A stretch of 53,985 nt of DNA from Lachnospiraceae bacterium (GTDB lineage: Bacteria; Bacillota; Clostridia; Lachnospirales; Lachnospiraceae). Position 1 is the stretch's first letter. The number at the start of each line of letters is the position of its first letter. The stretch covers positions 1-53,985 of the forward strand of contig JAFUUX010000019.1 in the NCBI GenBank assembly GCA_017471325.1, given 5' to 3'. The position numbers and the translations under genes were made by a program. Shown piece after piece: positions 16,475 to 25,684 of the stretch. The notes beneath the pieces are model-generated. The model did no database searches and was not told where the DNA came from. It saw only the letters and a program-made list of their open reading frames with translations.

Positions 16475-18253
16475 TTATGTGATATCCTTCAAAACTTCCG
16501 CTTTATCCCGCTTTGTCGCGATGCCGCCGTTTACCTCGTAGATCGCATCACAGTTGCGGATCGTCGTTAATCGGTGTGCCACGATGATCATGGTCTTGCT
16601 GCCGTGCAGGGAATCAATGGCTTCCATCACCGCCGTTTCCGTTTCCGTATCCAGCGCGCTGGTGGCCTCATCCAGCACCAGGATCTGCGGATCTTCATAC
16701 AATGCACGGGCGATGGCGATACGCTGACGCTGTCCGCCGGAAAGCCGCACGCCGCGCTCTCCCACCATGGTATCCAGTCCCTGCTCCAGCCCGCGCACAA
16801 ACTCTGCCAGCTGCGCCTCCTCCAGCGCACGCCAGATCTTTTCATCGTCGATGTCTTTTGCATAGATGCCAAACGCCACGTTCCCGCGGATCGTGTCATC
16901 CGTCAGATACACTGCCTGCGGCACATAGCCGATGATCCTGGCCCAGCCGGCCAGATGCCGGTACACATCCACACCATCCAGCAATATCTGCCCCTCCTGC
17001 GGTTTCAAAAGGCCCAGGATCACATCCGCCAGCGTGGTCTTGCCTGCACCGGAAGGCCCGATCAATGCCACGGACTGCCCCTTGTGCAGTTCCATATTTA
17101 AGCCCCGCAGCACATCCTCCTGCCCTGCCGGATACTTCCAGCGCACATTCCGTATCTCCAGTTTTTCCTTAAAGCCGAGCGGCTCCGTATCTCCCCCATC
17201 CGCCATCTTTAACTGATAGGTATCGTCCTCTTCGATCTCTTTGAGCATCTCATACATGGAATCCAGCCGGGGACGATTGTACATGATCGCGTTCAGATTG
17301 GTGGTCAGGCGCCCCACTGCCGGGAATAAACGGAAGGCCGCCACCGCGACCGTAGCCAGTTTGGTCACAAACCCCGCCACATCCTCTGTCATGTGCAGGC
17401 GCACGATCACGATACCGATGAGACCGCCCACGCAGACCACCTCATAGACATTCATCGGGATCACATTCAGGAAATTATTGCGCTTTGCTGCACGCGCGCT
17501 TAAAGAGCAGGCATCATCAAAGGACTCCGCAAAGTATTTCTGTTTATTCTTTACCATGATCTCCTTGATGCCGTTGAAGGCCTGCGTCAGGTACTGCAGC
17601 ATGCGGCTGTCGCAGTCCTGCCCGATACGGCCGAAAAGTTTTACCAGTTTTTTCAGCCCAAAGAAAAGGATGATCATGCAGGAACCTAAAATTCCCACCA
17701 GCGAAACGGCCAGCATGGGATCCAGCGTGATGATATAGGCGCTGATGGCCGTCACCGTAAATACCTCTGCCAGTACCCGGAAGAGATAGAAAAACACCGC
17801 AAACACCCCCACCACATCCTGCGTGATGCTGCGGATCAGCACGGAAGAATTCACTCCCAGATGAAACAGATAGGAAGAGTTTAAGTACGTATGCGTCATC
17901 TTGATGGACAGATCCCGCTGTACCCCCGTGGAATACCATGCCTGCACATAGGAAGAAAACATCAGATAGATATTCTTGACGATATAAACCGCGATGATAA
18001 AGAGCCCCAGGATCGTCATGGTATCGAGCTGCTCCTGCGTATGAAAATATTTCACCACCAGCTGTGCGTACCACTTCTTTGCAAACTCCTCCGGCGTCAT
18101 GATGGACTCGATAAAAGGCAGCACCGCCGCCACGCCCAGCAGTTCCCAGAAAGAACCGATCAGGGCAATAAATGTCACGACAAAGTACTGCCGCTTCTGC
18201 CTGCTGTTCATGATGTAATTCAGTTTTGATAATATGTCACGGATCGCTTTCAA
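16475..18253 (-). CDS. MsbA/PglK-type ABC exporter (membrane + ATPase in one chain)
   Basis: A 592-residue half-transporter. Residues about 1-330 hold six membrane helices (for example FVVTFIALIGSFWELLGVAAVLPFI). Residues about 360-590 are the ATPase, with Walker A IGPSGAGKTTL, Q-loop YVPQAVYL, signature LSGGQRQRIAIARAL, Walker B ILVLDEATSALD and H-loop IVAHRLTT. The position at the head of a glycosyltransferase run suggests flipping of a lipid-linked glycan across the membrane, as PglK does. That substrate is inferred from context. The start is TTG at 18251-18253, with GGAGGG about 6 bases upstream. It is the first gene of the left run. Confidence 0.88.
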   Translation of the reverse strand: MKAIRDILSKLNYIMNSRQKRQYFVVTFIALIGSFWELLGVAAVLPFIESIMTPEEFAKKWYAQLVVKYFHTQEQLDTMTILGLFIIAVYIVKNIYLMFSSYVQAWYSTGVQRDLSIKMTHTYLNSSYLFHLGVNSSVLIRSITQDVVGVFAVFFYLFRVLAEVFTVTAISAYIITLDPMLAVSLVGILGSCMIILFFGLKKLVKLFGRIGQDCDSRMLQYLTQAFNGIKEIMVKNKQKYFAESFDDACSLSARAAKRNNFLNVIPMNVYEVVCVGGLIGIVIVRLHMTEDVAGFVTKLATVAVAAFRLFPAVGRLTTNLNAIMYNRPRLDSMYEMLKEIEEDDTYQLKMADGGDTEPLGFKEKLEIRNVRWKYPAGQEDVLRGLNMELHKGQSVALIGPSGAGKTTLADVILGLLKPQEGQILLDGVDVYRHLAGWARIIGYVPQAVYLTDDTIRGNVAFGIYAKDIDDEKIWRALEEAQLAEFVRGLEQGLDTMVGERGVRLSGGQRQRIAIARALYEDPQILVLDEATSALDTETETAVMEAIDSLHGSKTMIIVAHRLTTIRNCDAIYEVNGGIATKRDKAEVLKDIT

Positions 18254-18301
18254 TCAGATCCCTCCGTTTTCATCCCGTTGTTCACCATTCTCTAAACCTA
18301 T

Positions 18302-18330
18302 ATACTAACATAAAACCGGCCCTGCCGCAA
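18302..18330 (-). promoter_or_regulatory. Possible promoter for the left glycan run
   Basis: On the minus strand TTGCGG, 17 bases, then TAGTAT lie about 50 bases upstream of the TTG start of the ABC exporter gene. It is the best match in the gap, but each hexamer is imperfect. Confidence 0.3.
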
Positions 18331-18504
18331 GGCAGATAGACTGCTAAGGATTGATCATACATACAAAAATGAAGCCCAGCATTGGCTCTACTACATTCAT
18401 CGTATGGAAAAAGATCCCGAGTGTTCTCCTGAACGCATCACCGAGATCCAATCCGCTTATGAGAATTTCAAAAAAAGAAGCCAAAAAGAGAAAAAAGGCA
18501 GTTA
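18312..18504 (+). pseudogene. Coding remnant, C-terminal fragment of an unidentified protein
   Basis: A plus-strand frame with no start codon at its left end reads RKADRLLRIDHTYKNEAQ, HWLYYIHRMEKDPECSPERI and SAYENFKKRSQKEKKGS before a stop. The charged, helix-like composition and natural codon choice look like the C-terminal end of a real protein rather than random sequence, but the family is not recognised. The frame is closed by a stop just upstream (near 18309), so the rest of the gene is gone. It lies at the boundary between the glycan run and the AT-richer restriction-modification island, where debris of an integration event would be expected. Confidence 0.4.
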
Positions 18505-18711
18505 AAAATGGACAGTCCAGCATAGCCGAATTCCGGGATTGGACTCTACAGCAATTAGAAAGCATCTTATGACACAGCATAAGTTTTGGACTTTTTTTTC
18601 AAACAAAAGTTATCTAGCAATAACATTTATCCATTTTTTTGTCTTCACACATCCGTTCCAAAGAGTATTAAAGAAAATCTCTAAAGAAAACCTCTAAAGC
18701 AAAACTGAATT
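18505..18711. other. AT-rich non-coding spacer at the island edge
   Basis: No gene is seen. The base composition is clearly poorer in G+C than in the flanking glycan genes, and there are short direct repeats of the form CTCTAAAG near 18680-18700. It lies between the coding remnant and the terminator of the vsr gene. Confidence 0.5.
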
Positions 18712-18752
18712 AAAAAAACAGGAAACCTCAAACTTTTTCCCGAAGTTTCCTG
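18712..18752 (-). terminator. Rho-independent terminator after vsr
   Basis: On the minus strand a CAGGAAAC/GTTTCCTG stem (18719-18726 with 18745-18752) is followed by a run of seven T. It lies about 50 bases downstream of the vsr stop and ends the restriction-modification operon. Confidence 0.85.
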
Positions 18753-18802
18753 CTCCATTGATTTCAACATTTAACTGATCAGGAAATCTATGCCAACGGC
18801 TA

Positions 18803-19255
18803 TTACATTTCAAGAAATTCATCTTCTGATTGAAAAAAATGTTCAACATCCTCCAACAACCTCTGTTCTTCCGTTTCAGACCTCATCATCTTTTTTACTG
18901 TACACTCCCATATAATCAGAACTCTTACCCCGCTAATTGCTAACTTCTGCCTGACATCCTCATCTCTCTTTACATTATTTTCAAATTTTGCCATCCAGAA
19001 ATCCACTCTGCTTTTAGGAACATAGGCATATTTACAGCCATTATGCCGATGCCAGTAACACCCATGAACAAATACTGCAGTATTATACACGGATAGCCAT
19101 ATATCAGGATGCCCGAACACATTGGCAGCATTTTTTCGATATCGATATCCTCTCTCAAACAGTTTCTTCCTGATATAAATCTCCGGTTTCGTATCTTTGC
19201 TCCGGATTCTCGCCATATTACAACTTCGTTCTTCCGGAGTTTTTATATCTGCCAT
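18803..19255 (-). CDS. vsr: Very short patch repair endonuclease Vsr
   Basis: A 150-residue DNA mismatch nuclease. Vsr nicks 5' of the T in T:G mismatches that arise by deamination of 5-methylcytosine at sites methylated by the partner enzyme. RSCNMARIRSKDTKPE opens the protein, as in Vsr. The catalytic region has GHPDIWL (active-site Asp) and VFVHGCYWHRH (His residues), followed by VDFWMAKFENNVKRD and GVRVLIIWEC. All of these align with the E. coli protein by eye. The zinc-binding Cys/His pattern is present at HGC and HNGC. The start overlaps the nuclease gene stop by one base (TGATG), so translation is coupled. Confidence 0.93.
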   Translation of the reverse strand: MADIKTPEERSCNMARIRSKDTKPEIYIRKKLFERGYRYRKNAANVFGHPDIWLSVYNTAVFVHGCYWHRHNGCKYAYVPKSRVDFWMAKFENNVKRDEDVRQKLAISGVRVLIIWECTVKKMMRSETEEQRLLEDVEHFFQSEDEFLEM

Positions 19256-20433
19256 CAGGTAATCCCTTCTATTTCCTTTATATAGTCAACAAATCTGCCT
19301 ACCGTCCAGATCCGATCGCGCCTGTCCTTTGGATATGCCGTAATATAAGGCTTTGGTACCACAAGAATAACCTTCTCTGCCTGCATTTCATCCATCTGAG
19401 CCGCAGATATGCCCTGCTGCATTGTGCAAAGATATTTGTTCTCATCCCGCAGTCTGTCAGCCTCATTAAGGATCTGCCGCCATCTGTCCTTACATGTCGT
19501 CTTCGCTGCCAGCGTACAGAGTTTATCTATGGCGAATGTCATATCGTGATATGCCTCTTCTGAAGGAAAAAGAAAGTCCGGTTTTTTATTTCCTTCAGTA
19601 GTCGCCTGAGGAGCGTATTCTATCTTGTTTTCATCAAAAACAGCTGCCAGATGATGTTCCAGGCTTTTTCCCGCTCTGCTTTTTCTTCTGTTCAGTACCT
19701 GATTGGCCAAAGCTATGAAGTCATCAACTGACGCAAATCCCCTGGCAACTGTCTCCCCATATCTTGCATGCTCTATGGCCCGAAAGAGGCGATATTCCTC
19801 TTCTGTCCACTTCAGCAACATAGTATCGGGATCCACCAGTATCAGATGTCTGTTCAGATATACCTGGTATTGAATCAGTCTCGCGGCTGATGACATCTCC
19901 TGTGATGTCGGGAAATCAACCTTAAGTCCTCCAATAAAAGTATCGATAGCCTGTTTTTCCATCAGTTCCGGATCAACTCTGTCTAACTCTATCGGTCTGT
20001 TGGTTTCTGCCGGCGTAAGACCAAAAGAATCCAGAAACTCCTGTATATCCTCATCTGTGTTGAAGAAATATCCAAAATATGATTCTTCAGATTCTTTTAT
20101 CAAAACGAAAAGAGCGCCGGTATATTCAGGTCGAAGAAGTTCAAACCCTCTTCCAAATCCCGTAATCCTCAATTCGTTCTTACTTTCATACCAGGTAAAG
20201 GTGCAGTTAGTCGAAAAATCATCCTGCCATTTTATTGTTCCCGTTTTCTTAAGAATATGATTTTCCCTCAGCTCCTGCTCTGTATACAGCATGTCCTTTG
20301 CCGTCTTGGATATCAGTATTCCTGACTGATGCCCTCCGGTCTCACCACTGTCATTGGCGGACAGGAACTTGCAGTATGCGCTTTTCCCGCTCAGTACTGC
20401 CTCAACCGCTTTTGTTACAAGTTCATCCATCAT
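19255..20433 (-). CDS. EcoRII-like type II restriction endonuclease
   Basis: A 392-residue protein with the two-domain layout of EcoRII. The N-terminal part (about 1-170) is an effector/DNA-binding-like region. The C-terminal part is a PD-(D/E)xK-type catalytic domain: [34 protein letters not shown] and [19 protein letters not shown] are the blocks that define the EcoRII C-terminal family. The expected target is CCWGG (inferred from the family and from the Dcm-like partner). In EcoRII the N-terminal domain restrains cleavage until a second site is bound. The ATG overlaps the methyltransferase stop by 4 bases (ATGA). Gene order is methyltransferase, nuclease, vsr. Confidence 0.88.
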   Translation of the reverse strand: MMDELVTKAVEAVLSGKSAYCKFLSANDSGETGGHQSGILISKTAKDMLYTEQELRENHILKKTGTIKWQDDFSTNCTFTWYESKNELRITGFGRGFELLRPEYTGALFVLIKESEESYFGYFFNTDEDIQEFLDSFGLTPAETNRPIELDRVDPELMEKQAIDTFIGGLKVDFPTSQEMSSAARLIQYQVYLNRHLILVDPDTMLLKWTEEEYRLFRAIEHARYGETVARGFASVDDFIALANQVLNRRKSRAGKSLEHHLAAVFDENKIEYAPQATTEGNKKPDFLFPSEEAYHDMTFAIDKLCTLAAKTTCKDRWRQILNEADRLRDENKYLCTMQQGISAAQMDEMQAEKVILVVPKPYITAYPKDRRDRIWTVGRFVDYIKEIEGIT

Positions 20434-21656
20434 ACTCCCACCGCCTCTCTGGCAGAGCGCCTTTTTCTGACCGGAACATCCTGTCCGACCGGTTTTGCCG
20501 GACTCGTTAATTCTTCTTTTGCCTCAGTCTTTTTCACGATTGCCCTGTCCATTTCATTCATTTTTGCGCATACCAGACTCGCCACATTTGCCATCAATGG
20601 AACCACAACCGAATTTCCAAACTGACGGTATGCCTGGGTATCAGAAACAGGAATCTTGAAATCCTCAGGGAATCCCTGCAGTCTTGCACACTCCCTTGGC
20701 GTAAGCCTTCGCGGGTTTTTCCCTTTCTGCGCTATCAAAATTTCCGAACCGTCCTTGTGATATCTGGCGCTAAGCGTTCTGGACACTCCATCCGGATCCG
20801 CAATACCATACCCAAACCCATTACCCGCTGCCTTGTGTTTAGCCGCGTACCCCTGAAGATAATCCCACAGCTTATCTGAAAGTGTGTATTTATCATCTAC
20901 ATTCTTATCAAGAATATCGCGCATCACTGGCTTTGGATCCGCCGGAGTGATATTGAAATCAAATTTGATATTCTTTCCGTATCTTTTCCTGTCAAACCCG
21001 ACAATCAGAATACGTTCTCTGTGCTGAGGCACGAAGTTTTGACCATCCAGCACCTGATAAAACACCTCATAGTCCAGTTCATCAAGCGATTCTGTAATGA
21101 CCTTAAATGTCCTCCCCCTGTCGTGACTGCACAGATTCTTAACATTCTCGAGCATAAATGCCTTCGGGCGCTTCGCCTTCAGTATCCTGCAGATATCAAA
21201 GAACAAAGTTCCCTGCGTTTTATCCTCAAATCCGGTTGCCCTGCCAAGGCTTTGTTTCTTTGATACTCCGGCAATAGAAAACGGCTGGCACGGAAAACCC
21301 GCCACCAATATGTCATGATCAGGGATTGTATTCTCGTCTACTTCTGTAATATCACCATCGGGCTGTTCTCCAAAATTTGCAAAGTAAGTCTGCTGACTGT
21401 ACTTGTTCCATTCATTGGAGTATACACAATGCCCTCCTGCACTCTCATATGCCAGTCGCATTCCTCCGATTCCTGCAAATAAATCTATGAAGGTAAAGTC
21501 CGCATCCGCCGGGACTTCATTCCTGTTTTGCTGTTGAAGGAACTGGATAATAGCCGATGAAACGGAATCCTGAACCGAAGAATTCGTGCCATCTGTATAA
21601 TCTGTCAGTGCCTCATAAACAGCGTCATCCAATCTTATGTGAACTTGCTTAGCCAT
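20430..21656 (-). CDS. DNA (cytosine-5) methyltransferase with N-terminal ribbon-helix-helix domain
   Basis: A 408-residue C5-methyltransferase. Residues 1-45 ([18 protein letters not shown], then [14 protein letters not shown]) look like a ribbon-helix-helix DNA-binding domain. The catalytic part has motif [20 protein letters not shown] (56-65), motif [10 protein letters not shown] with catalytic Cys about 123, motif VI ENVKNL, motif [15 protein letters not shown], motif [17 protein letters not shown] and motif [32 protein letters not shown] is typical of Dcm/M.EcoRII, pointing to CCWGG. AGAGGTG precedes the ATG. The promoter lies within inverted repeats, so the N-terminal domain probably represses its own operon (inference). 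Confidence 0.92.
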   Translation of the reverse strand: MAKQVHIRLDDAVYEALTDYTDGTNSSVQDSVSSAIIQFLQQQNRNEVPADADFTFIDLFAGIGGMRLAYESAGGHCVYSNEWNKYSQQTYFANFGEQPDGDITEVDENTIPDHDILVAGFPCQPFSIAGVSKKQSLGRATGFEDKTQGTLFFDICRILKAKRPKAFMLENVKNLCSHDRGRTFKVITESLDELDYEVFYQVLDGQNFVPQHRERILIVGFDRKRYGKNIKFDFNITPADPKPVMRDILDKNVDDKYTLSDKLWDYLQGYAAKHKAAGNGFGYGIADPDGVSRTLSARYHKDGSEILIAQKGKNPRRLTPRECARLQGFPEDFKIPVSDTQAYRQFGNSVVVPLMANVASLVCAKMNEMDRAIVKKTEAKEELTSPAKPVGQDVPVRKRRSAREAVGV

Positions 21657-21669
21657 ATTATCACCTCTG

Positions 21670-21741
21670 GGTATAAACTTATACCAATTTTATCCCATCA
21701 TACCAAAATACTCCTTAAAATTCAAGGGAACATTTTGGTAT
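21670..21741 (-). promoter_or_regulatory. Candidate operators over the R-M promoter
   Basis: Two dyads surround the promoter. GGTATAAACTTATACC (21670-21685) is a perfect 7-bp-arm palindrome. ATACCAAAAT (21700-21709) pairs with ATTTTGGTAT (21732-21741) across 22 bases. All four half-sites share GGTAT. One overlaps the -10 box and one lies just upstream of the -35 box. This is a fitting layout for autorepression by the ribbon-helix-helix domain of the methyltransferase. Confidence 0.6.
21697..21725 (-). promoter_or_regulatory. Promoter of the restriction-modification operon
   Basis: On the minus strand TTGAAT (21720-21725), a 17-base spacer and TATGAT (21697-21702) form a good housekeeping promoter about 40 bases before the methyltransferase ATG. 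Confidence 0.75.
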
Positions 21742-21929
21742 ATGATTTCTCCCTTATACTTTTAATCTCCATATCAGTTTTAAATCATCGACATATAAAA
21801 AAGCCTGCCATCAGCTCTCTTCCGCTACCAATCGTGTATTCAATACTTATGATAAAGAAGACGGTATGCGCAGTTATCTCAGAAGCCGCCCTGGCTTTCT
21901 CCATGCGTGCAGTCAGGCTCCTTCCGTTA

Positions 21930-23093
21930 CTAAACTTTTACCACACGGTTTCTGCCGCTTTCCTTTGCGGTATACAGGCGTTTATCACAGACGGCGATGT
22001 TTTCCTCGGCTGTCATTTCCGCATTTACCGACCCGCAGCCAAAACTCATGGTAGCCGCGATGGAAGTCCCGTCATACACGCATTCTGAAGCCTCTATCGC
22101 AGCCCTTACCTTTTCCGCCACAATGGCTGCACCTTCCGTATCCGTATCGGAAAGCAGCACGATAAATTCTTCGCCGCCCCAGCGGTATACAACATCATCT
22201 TTGCGGATCGTCTCCTTCAGCACATTTGCCACATGCCGCAGCATGGCATCCCCTGCATTATGACCATAGGTATCATTAATGGACTTAAAGTAGTCGATAT
22301 CCCCCATGATCATGGCACCGGACGTATCATGACGGCGCTCGATGCCGTCACCATAGCGCATACTGAAATCGTGATAAAAACCCAGACGGTTGCGCACTTT
22401 AGTCAGACGATCCATCTCCGCATCCGCCAAAAACAGTTCACTTTCCAAAGTGATGGAACAGATGAAGGCCGCCAACGACAGACGCCGGCTGTCCTGCATC
22501 ATATCAAACTTTCCATCGCCATCCAGCTTGTTGATCACCTGATAAGCGCCGATATGCTCTCCCCTGCTGTTTGAAATAGGCATTACCATGACCGACCTGG
22601 TCACATAGCCGGTCTGTCTATCCACTTCCGGACTAAAGAAAGGATCCTGATGGGGATCATTGGAGACCAATGTGCGTCCCTCTGCAAGCGCTTTTCCCAC
22701 GATACCGGTGCCGATCGGGATCTCTATCCTGCCGCTGCCGTTCTCCGGGATCGTCCAGATCGCTTTCTCCTCGTGATCCAGACGCCAGAAACTTGCGCGT
22801 TCTGCATTCACCAGCTGCCTGCCCAGATCCGTGAGCAGCTGTATGATCGTTCTGTGATCCTCCTCCACGCCGGTGGACGGATCACGCATCTTAAAATACA
22901 GTTCGTTCGAGATATTGAACACGCGCTCCATCAGGTCTTCTCCCCGGATCGCAGCCGGAACGTTCTCCTGCCGGTTCCGCACCGCAGGCGCGGTCCCCGG
23001 TACCGGCATCCGCGCATTCACAGAATCCTCATTGTCTGCCTCTGTTTTAGGCTGTGCCGTCCCCAACAGTCCCATGCCATCCATCATGCTCAT
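21930..23093 (-). CDS. GAF-GGDEF diguanylate cyclase
   Basis: A 387-residue soluble protein predicted to make cyclic di-GMP from GTP. Residues about 60-220 form a GAF sensor domain (TIIQLLTDLGRQLVNAERAS, GIVGKALAEGRTLVSND, SVMVMPISNSRGEHIGAYQ). Residues about 225-387 are a GGDEF domain, with metal/substrate residues in GDIDYFKSINDTYGHNAGD and the active-site loop GGEEF at 306-310. RKDD lies five residues before that loop, the position of the product-inhibition I-site (RxxD). The gene follows the clostripain-like gene by 36 bases and is probably in the same transcript as the LuxR-like regulator, which would link proteolysis or surface state to c-di-GMP. Confidence 0.92.
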   Translation of the reverse strand: MSMMDGMGLLGTAQPKTEADNEDSVNARMPVPGTAPAVRNRQENVPAAIRGEDLMERVFNISNELYFKMRDPSTGVEEDHRTIIQLLTDLGRQLVNAERASFWRLDHEEKAIWTIPENGSGRIEIPIGTGIVGKALAEGRTLVSNDPHQDPFFSPEVDRQTGYVTRSVMVMPISNSRGEHIGAYQVINKLDGDGKFDMMQDSRRLSLAAFICSITLESELFLADAEMDRLTKVRNRLGFYHDFSMRYGDGIERRHDTSGAMIMGDIDYFKSINDTYGHNAGDAMLRHVANVLKETIRKDDVVYRWGGEEFIVLLSDTDTEGAAIVAEKVRAAIEASECVYDGTSIAATMSFGCGSVNAEMTAEENIAVCDKRLYTAKESGRNRVVKV

Positions 23094-23129
23094 ACGTCAC
23101 CCTCCTGTAGATTCTGTTTTTCAATCATC

Positions 23130-25670
23130 CTATTCTTCATAAAAACTCAGATCACCATTCTCATCCACTGCAAACATCACAAAATCCGTCATGTAATAGT
23201 CTCCATAGATGTCGTCGATACAAAACGCATACAGATAATCCGCCGCATCCAGCCAGGAATAGCAGATTTCCGTATCGGTCCCCACTGTATACGCTGCACC
23301 GTGCCACTCGCCTTCCTCCATGTCGTCATCAAAAGTATAACTGGTATACAGCGGCACGATCGTGTCCCCATTCTGCAGTTTCCGCACATCCCTTGCGGCA
23401 ATGCCGTTTTCATCCACACCATTCCACAAGCCTTCAATGGTAATGCTCAGATCGTTCAGGTCCTGGCGCAGGCGCAGATTGGTCGCTTCCCCGTTCACCT
23501 CCACGGGCGCGGTATAAAGGATGTAATCATCACCATAATCCACGATATAAGTCGAAAGGTTCTGCCCGTCCGGAAGAGAGAGCCAATAGCCGTCAAATCC
23601 GTCTTCAAAATGTCCGTTCTCCCAGTCCCCATATATATCGTAGGTCTCTCCCAAAAGTAACAGATCATTTTCCTCTTCCATGATCTCAAACACATAACCA
23701 TACACCAGAGCTGCATTGTCGATGCCCTTTGCGTTCAGCGTAAAAGAATACGTCCCATCCTCATCCAGTGCCGGTTTTTCCGCAAAACTGATGCGGCGGC
23801 TTTCTCCGGTGATCTCACGCTCCTGCGAATAATCCCAGCGATCCGCATCTACCGCCTTGCTCCTGAAACAATTGCTGCTTTCGTCATAATAGCACTCATT
23901 CCAGCCAAAACTCCATACATCCTCCTCATCATACCAGTAATCGTCACTGTAGTAATATTCGTCCGAACCCTCTTCTTCCAGCACATACCACTCATCATCC
24001 GCTTCATCATAGTAATAATACACTTCTTCATTTACATCATAAGCATACAGCACATCGTCTTCCACAAGATAGAAGATGCCTTCCTCCTCGTCATAATAGG
24101 TATCTTCATCTTCCACACCGTATTCTTCTTCCTCTTCATCTTCCAGCACGTACCACTCATCATCCGCCTCGTCATAGTAATAATACGCTTCTTCATTTAC
24201 ATCATAAGCATACAGCACATCGTCTTCCTCAAAATAAAAGATACCCTCCTCCTCATCATAATAGGTATTTTCATCATCCGGCGACATACTGCTGTCATAT
24301 CCGCTGCAGTCATACACACTGCCATAATCCTGCCGGTCCACAAAGGAAAGATAATACGGGCTGATGCAGATATCACCAAAGATCTTCATTTCCGCAGAAC
24401 CCTCCAGGCACAAGGGATAATAAGTCGACAGACCGCAGGCCGCACGGTGGTCTGCGCCTGTCCTCTGATATACGACCGCGCTGTCGATCGCATCCAGTAC
24501 AACAGATGCGTTCGCAGAGAACGATGCACAGCCATTGACCAGTCCTGCCAGATCCACCATATTGGTATACCCTTCACTGCGGTTGTTCCCGCCGAAATTA
24601 TCCCCGTTTTCGATCCCGCGCACCATCTGCGCCAGTGAAGATGCATTTTCACCCGCATCATACATATCCTTTGCAAACTCATTAAAACTGATCACCAGGT
24701 CATCGATCCGGTCCAGATCGATCACCGCCAGCGTGGCCATATCTTCTGCACCGATGGATTCGCACATCTCATAAAAGCCGTCACAGACCACTTTGCCCAA
24801 TTCCAGACCGCTCGCGTCCGGCTCGTTCGCCAGAAAATCCCCCATCTGCTCATAGTTCCATCCGTATCCCGGCTCCACTTCCTCTGATCCGATCATGTAA
24901 CGGGCGTATGGCGCCAGGATATTGGCCGTTTCCACAGAACCCATCAGGCAGGCATCAAATCCGATAAATTCAAAGCGGTCCGTCATCGTATCATCCAGGC
25001 TTAAAAATGCATTGTCCAGATCCCGCAATGACAGCGAGTTGTTATCATCTGTTTCATCAAAGCACACACCATTGATGCTGCCGCTGCCATGATCCCAGAA
25101 GATCACGCCCATGTGCTCCGCCGGATACTCCTGCACTCCCCAGCGCAGGAAATCCGTCAGCACAGCCACATCCGCCATACTCTCCCGGGTGCTGCTGTAC
25201 ACTTCTGTCAGTTCATTGTCCTCTATCAAAAAGCGCTGCAGTTTATCCTCATCTACATCCCGGTTACCCCAGCCGTTGGCTCCGCCTGTCTGGACTACAA
25301 AATGCACCCGGTCGCTGGCTTCCGCCGCAAGCATTTCTGCCAGGTCTCCCGAAGCCATCCCGTTCACGGATTCCAGATCCGCACCGCACAGATAAACAAA
25401 GATCGTCCATGTGCCTTCCTCTCCCATGGGTGCATCACCGTAACTGCCGCGTGAGATCGACATCTCCCCTGTATTCCGGTTTACTTTCATTACCGTGGAA
25501 GTATTCCCCATCGATCGCATCACCGTGGACGGCTCCTGCGTTTCCTGCGCCGCCTCCGTCACTTCCGAAGCACCGAACTTTTCGCGGCCGTCCTCTGCAT
25601 CGGAACCACATCCGCTGATGCTGCCCGTCATCATGACAGCCGCTGTAAAAATCCCCAAACCTCTTTTCAT
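23130..25670 (-). CDS. Clostripain-family (C11) cysteine peptidase, lipoprotein
   Basis: An 846-residue exported protein. MKRGLGIFTAAVMMTGSISGC is a lipoprotein signal ending in a lipobox Cys, so it should be anchored on the outer face of the membrane. The C11 domain follows: TWTIFVYLCGADLES, catalytic His in VIFWDHGSGS and catalytic Cys in FIGFDACLMGSVET. These enzymes cleave after Arg or Lys. An Asp/Glu/Tyr-rich insert holds two 55-residue tandem copies (bases 23976-24276), then a C-terminal domain of about 230 residues of unknown function. The ATG at 25670 is preferred (GGGGAG about 8 bases upstream); the ATG at 25688 overlaps the regulator stop by 4 bases. Confidence 0.9.
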   Translation of the reverse strand: MKRGLGIFTAAVMMTGSISGCGSDAEDGREKFGASEVTEAAQETQEPSTVMRSMGNTSTVMKVNRNTGEMSISRGSYGDAPMGEEGTWTIFVYLCGADLESVNGMASGDLAEMLAAEASDRVHFVVQTGGANGWGNRDVDEDKLQRFLIEDNELTEVYSSTRESMADVAVLTDFLRWGVQEYPAEHMGVIFWDHGSGSINGVCFDETDDNNSLSLRDLDNAFLSLDDTMTDRFEFIGFDACLMGSVETANILAPYARYMIGSEEVEPGYGWNYEQMGDFLANEPDASGLELGKVVCDGFYEMCESIGAEDMATLAVIDLDRIDDLVISFNEFAKDMYDAGENASSLAQMVRGIENGDNFGGNNRSEGYTNMVDLAGLVNGCASFSANASVVLDAIDSAVVYQRTGADHRAACGLSTYYPLCLEGSAEMKIFGDICISPYYLSFVDRQDYGSVYDCSGYDSSMSPDDENTYYDEEEGIFYFEEDDVLYAYDVNEEAYYYYDEADDEWYVLEDEEEEEYGVEDEDTYYDEEEGIFYLVEDDVLYAYDVNEEVYYYYDEADDEWYVLEEEGSDEYYYSDDYWYDEEDVWSFGWNECYYDESSNCFRSKAVDADRWDYSQEREITGESRRISFAEKPALDEDGTYSFTLNAKGIDNAALVYGYVFEIMEEENDLLLLGETYDIYGDWENGHFEDGFDGYWLSLPDGQNLSTYIVDYGDDYILYTAPVEVNGEATNLRLRQDLNDLSITIEGLWNGVDENGIAARDVRKLQNGDTIVPLYTSYTFDDDMEEGEWHGAAYTVGTDTEICYSWLDAADYLYAFCIDDIYGDYYMTDFVMFAVDENGDLSFYEE
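23976..24276 (-). repeat. 165-bp tandem duplication coding for acidic Tyr-rich repeats
   Basis: Two near-identical copies starting at 23976 and 24141 (period 165 bp, 55 codons) encode DEEEGIFYFEEDDVLYAYD and NEEAYYYYDEADDEWYVLE. The high identity between the copies suggests a recent duplication within the clostripain-like gene. Confidence 0.85.
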
Positions 25671-25684
25671 ATTCTGATCTCCCC

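Noticed and set aside
22650..23660. Long plus-strand frame (336 codons) opposite the cyclase and protease genes
   Set aside because: It spans two well-supported minus-strand genes and their gap, has no family motif and no ribosome binding site. It is an antisense shadow of GC-rich coding sequence.
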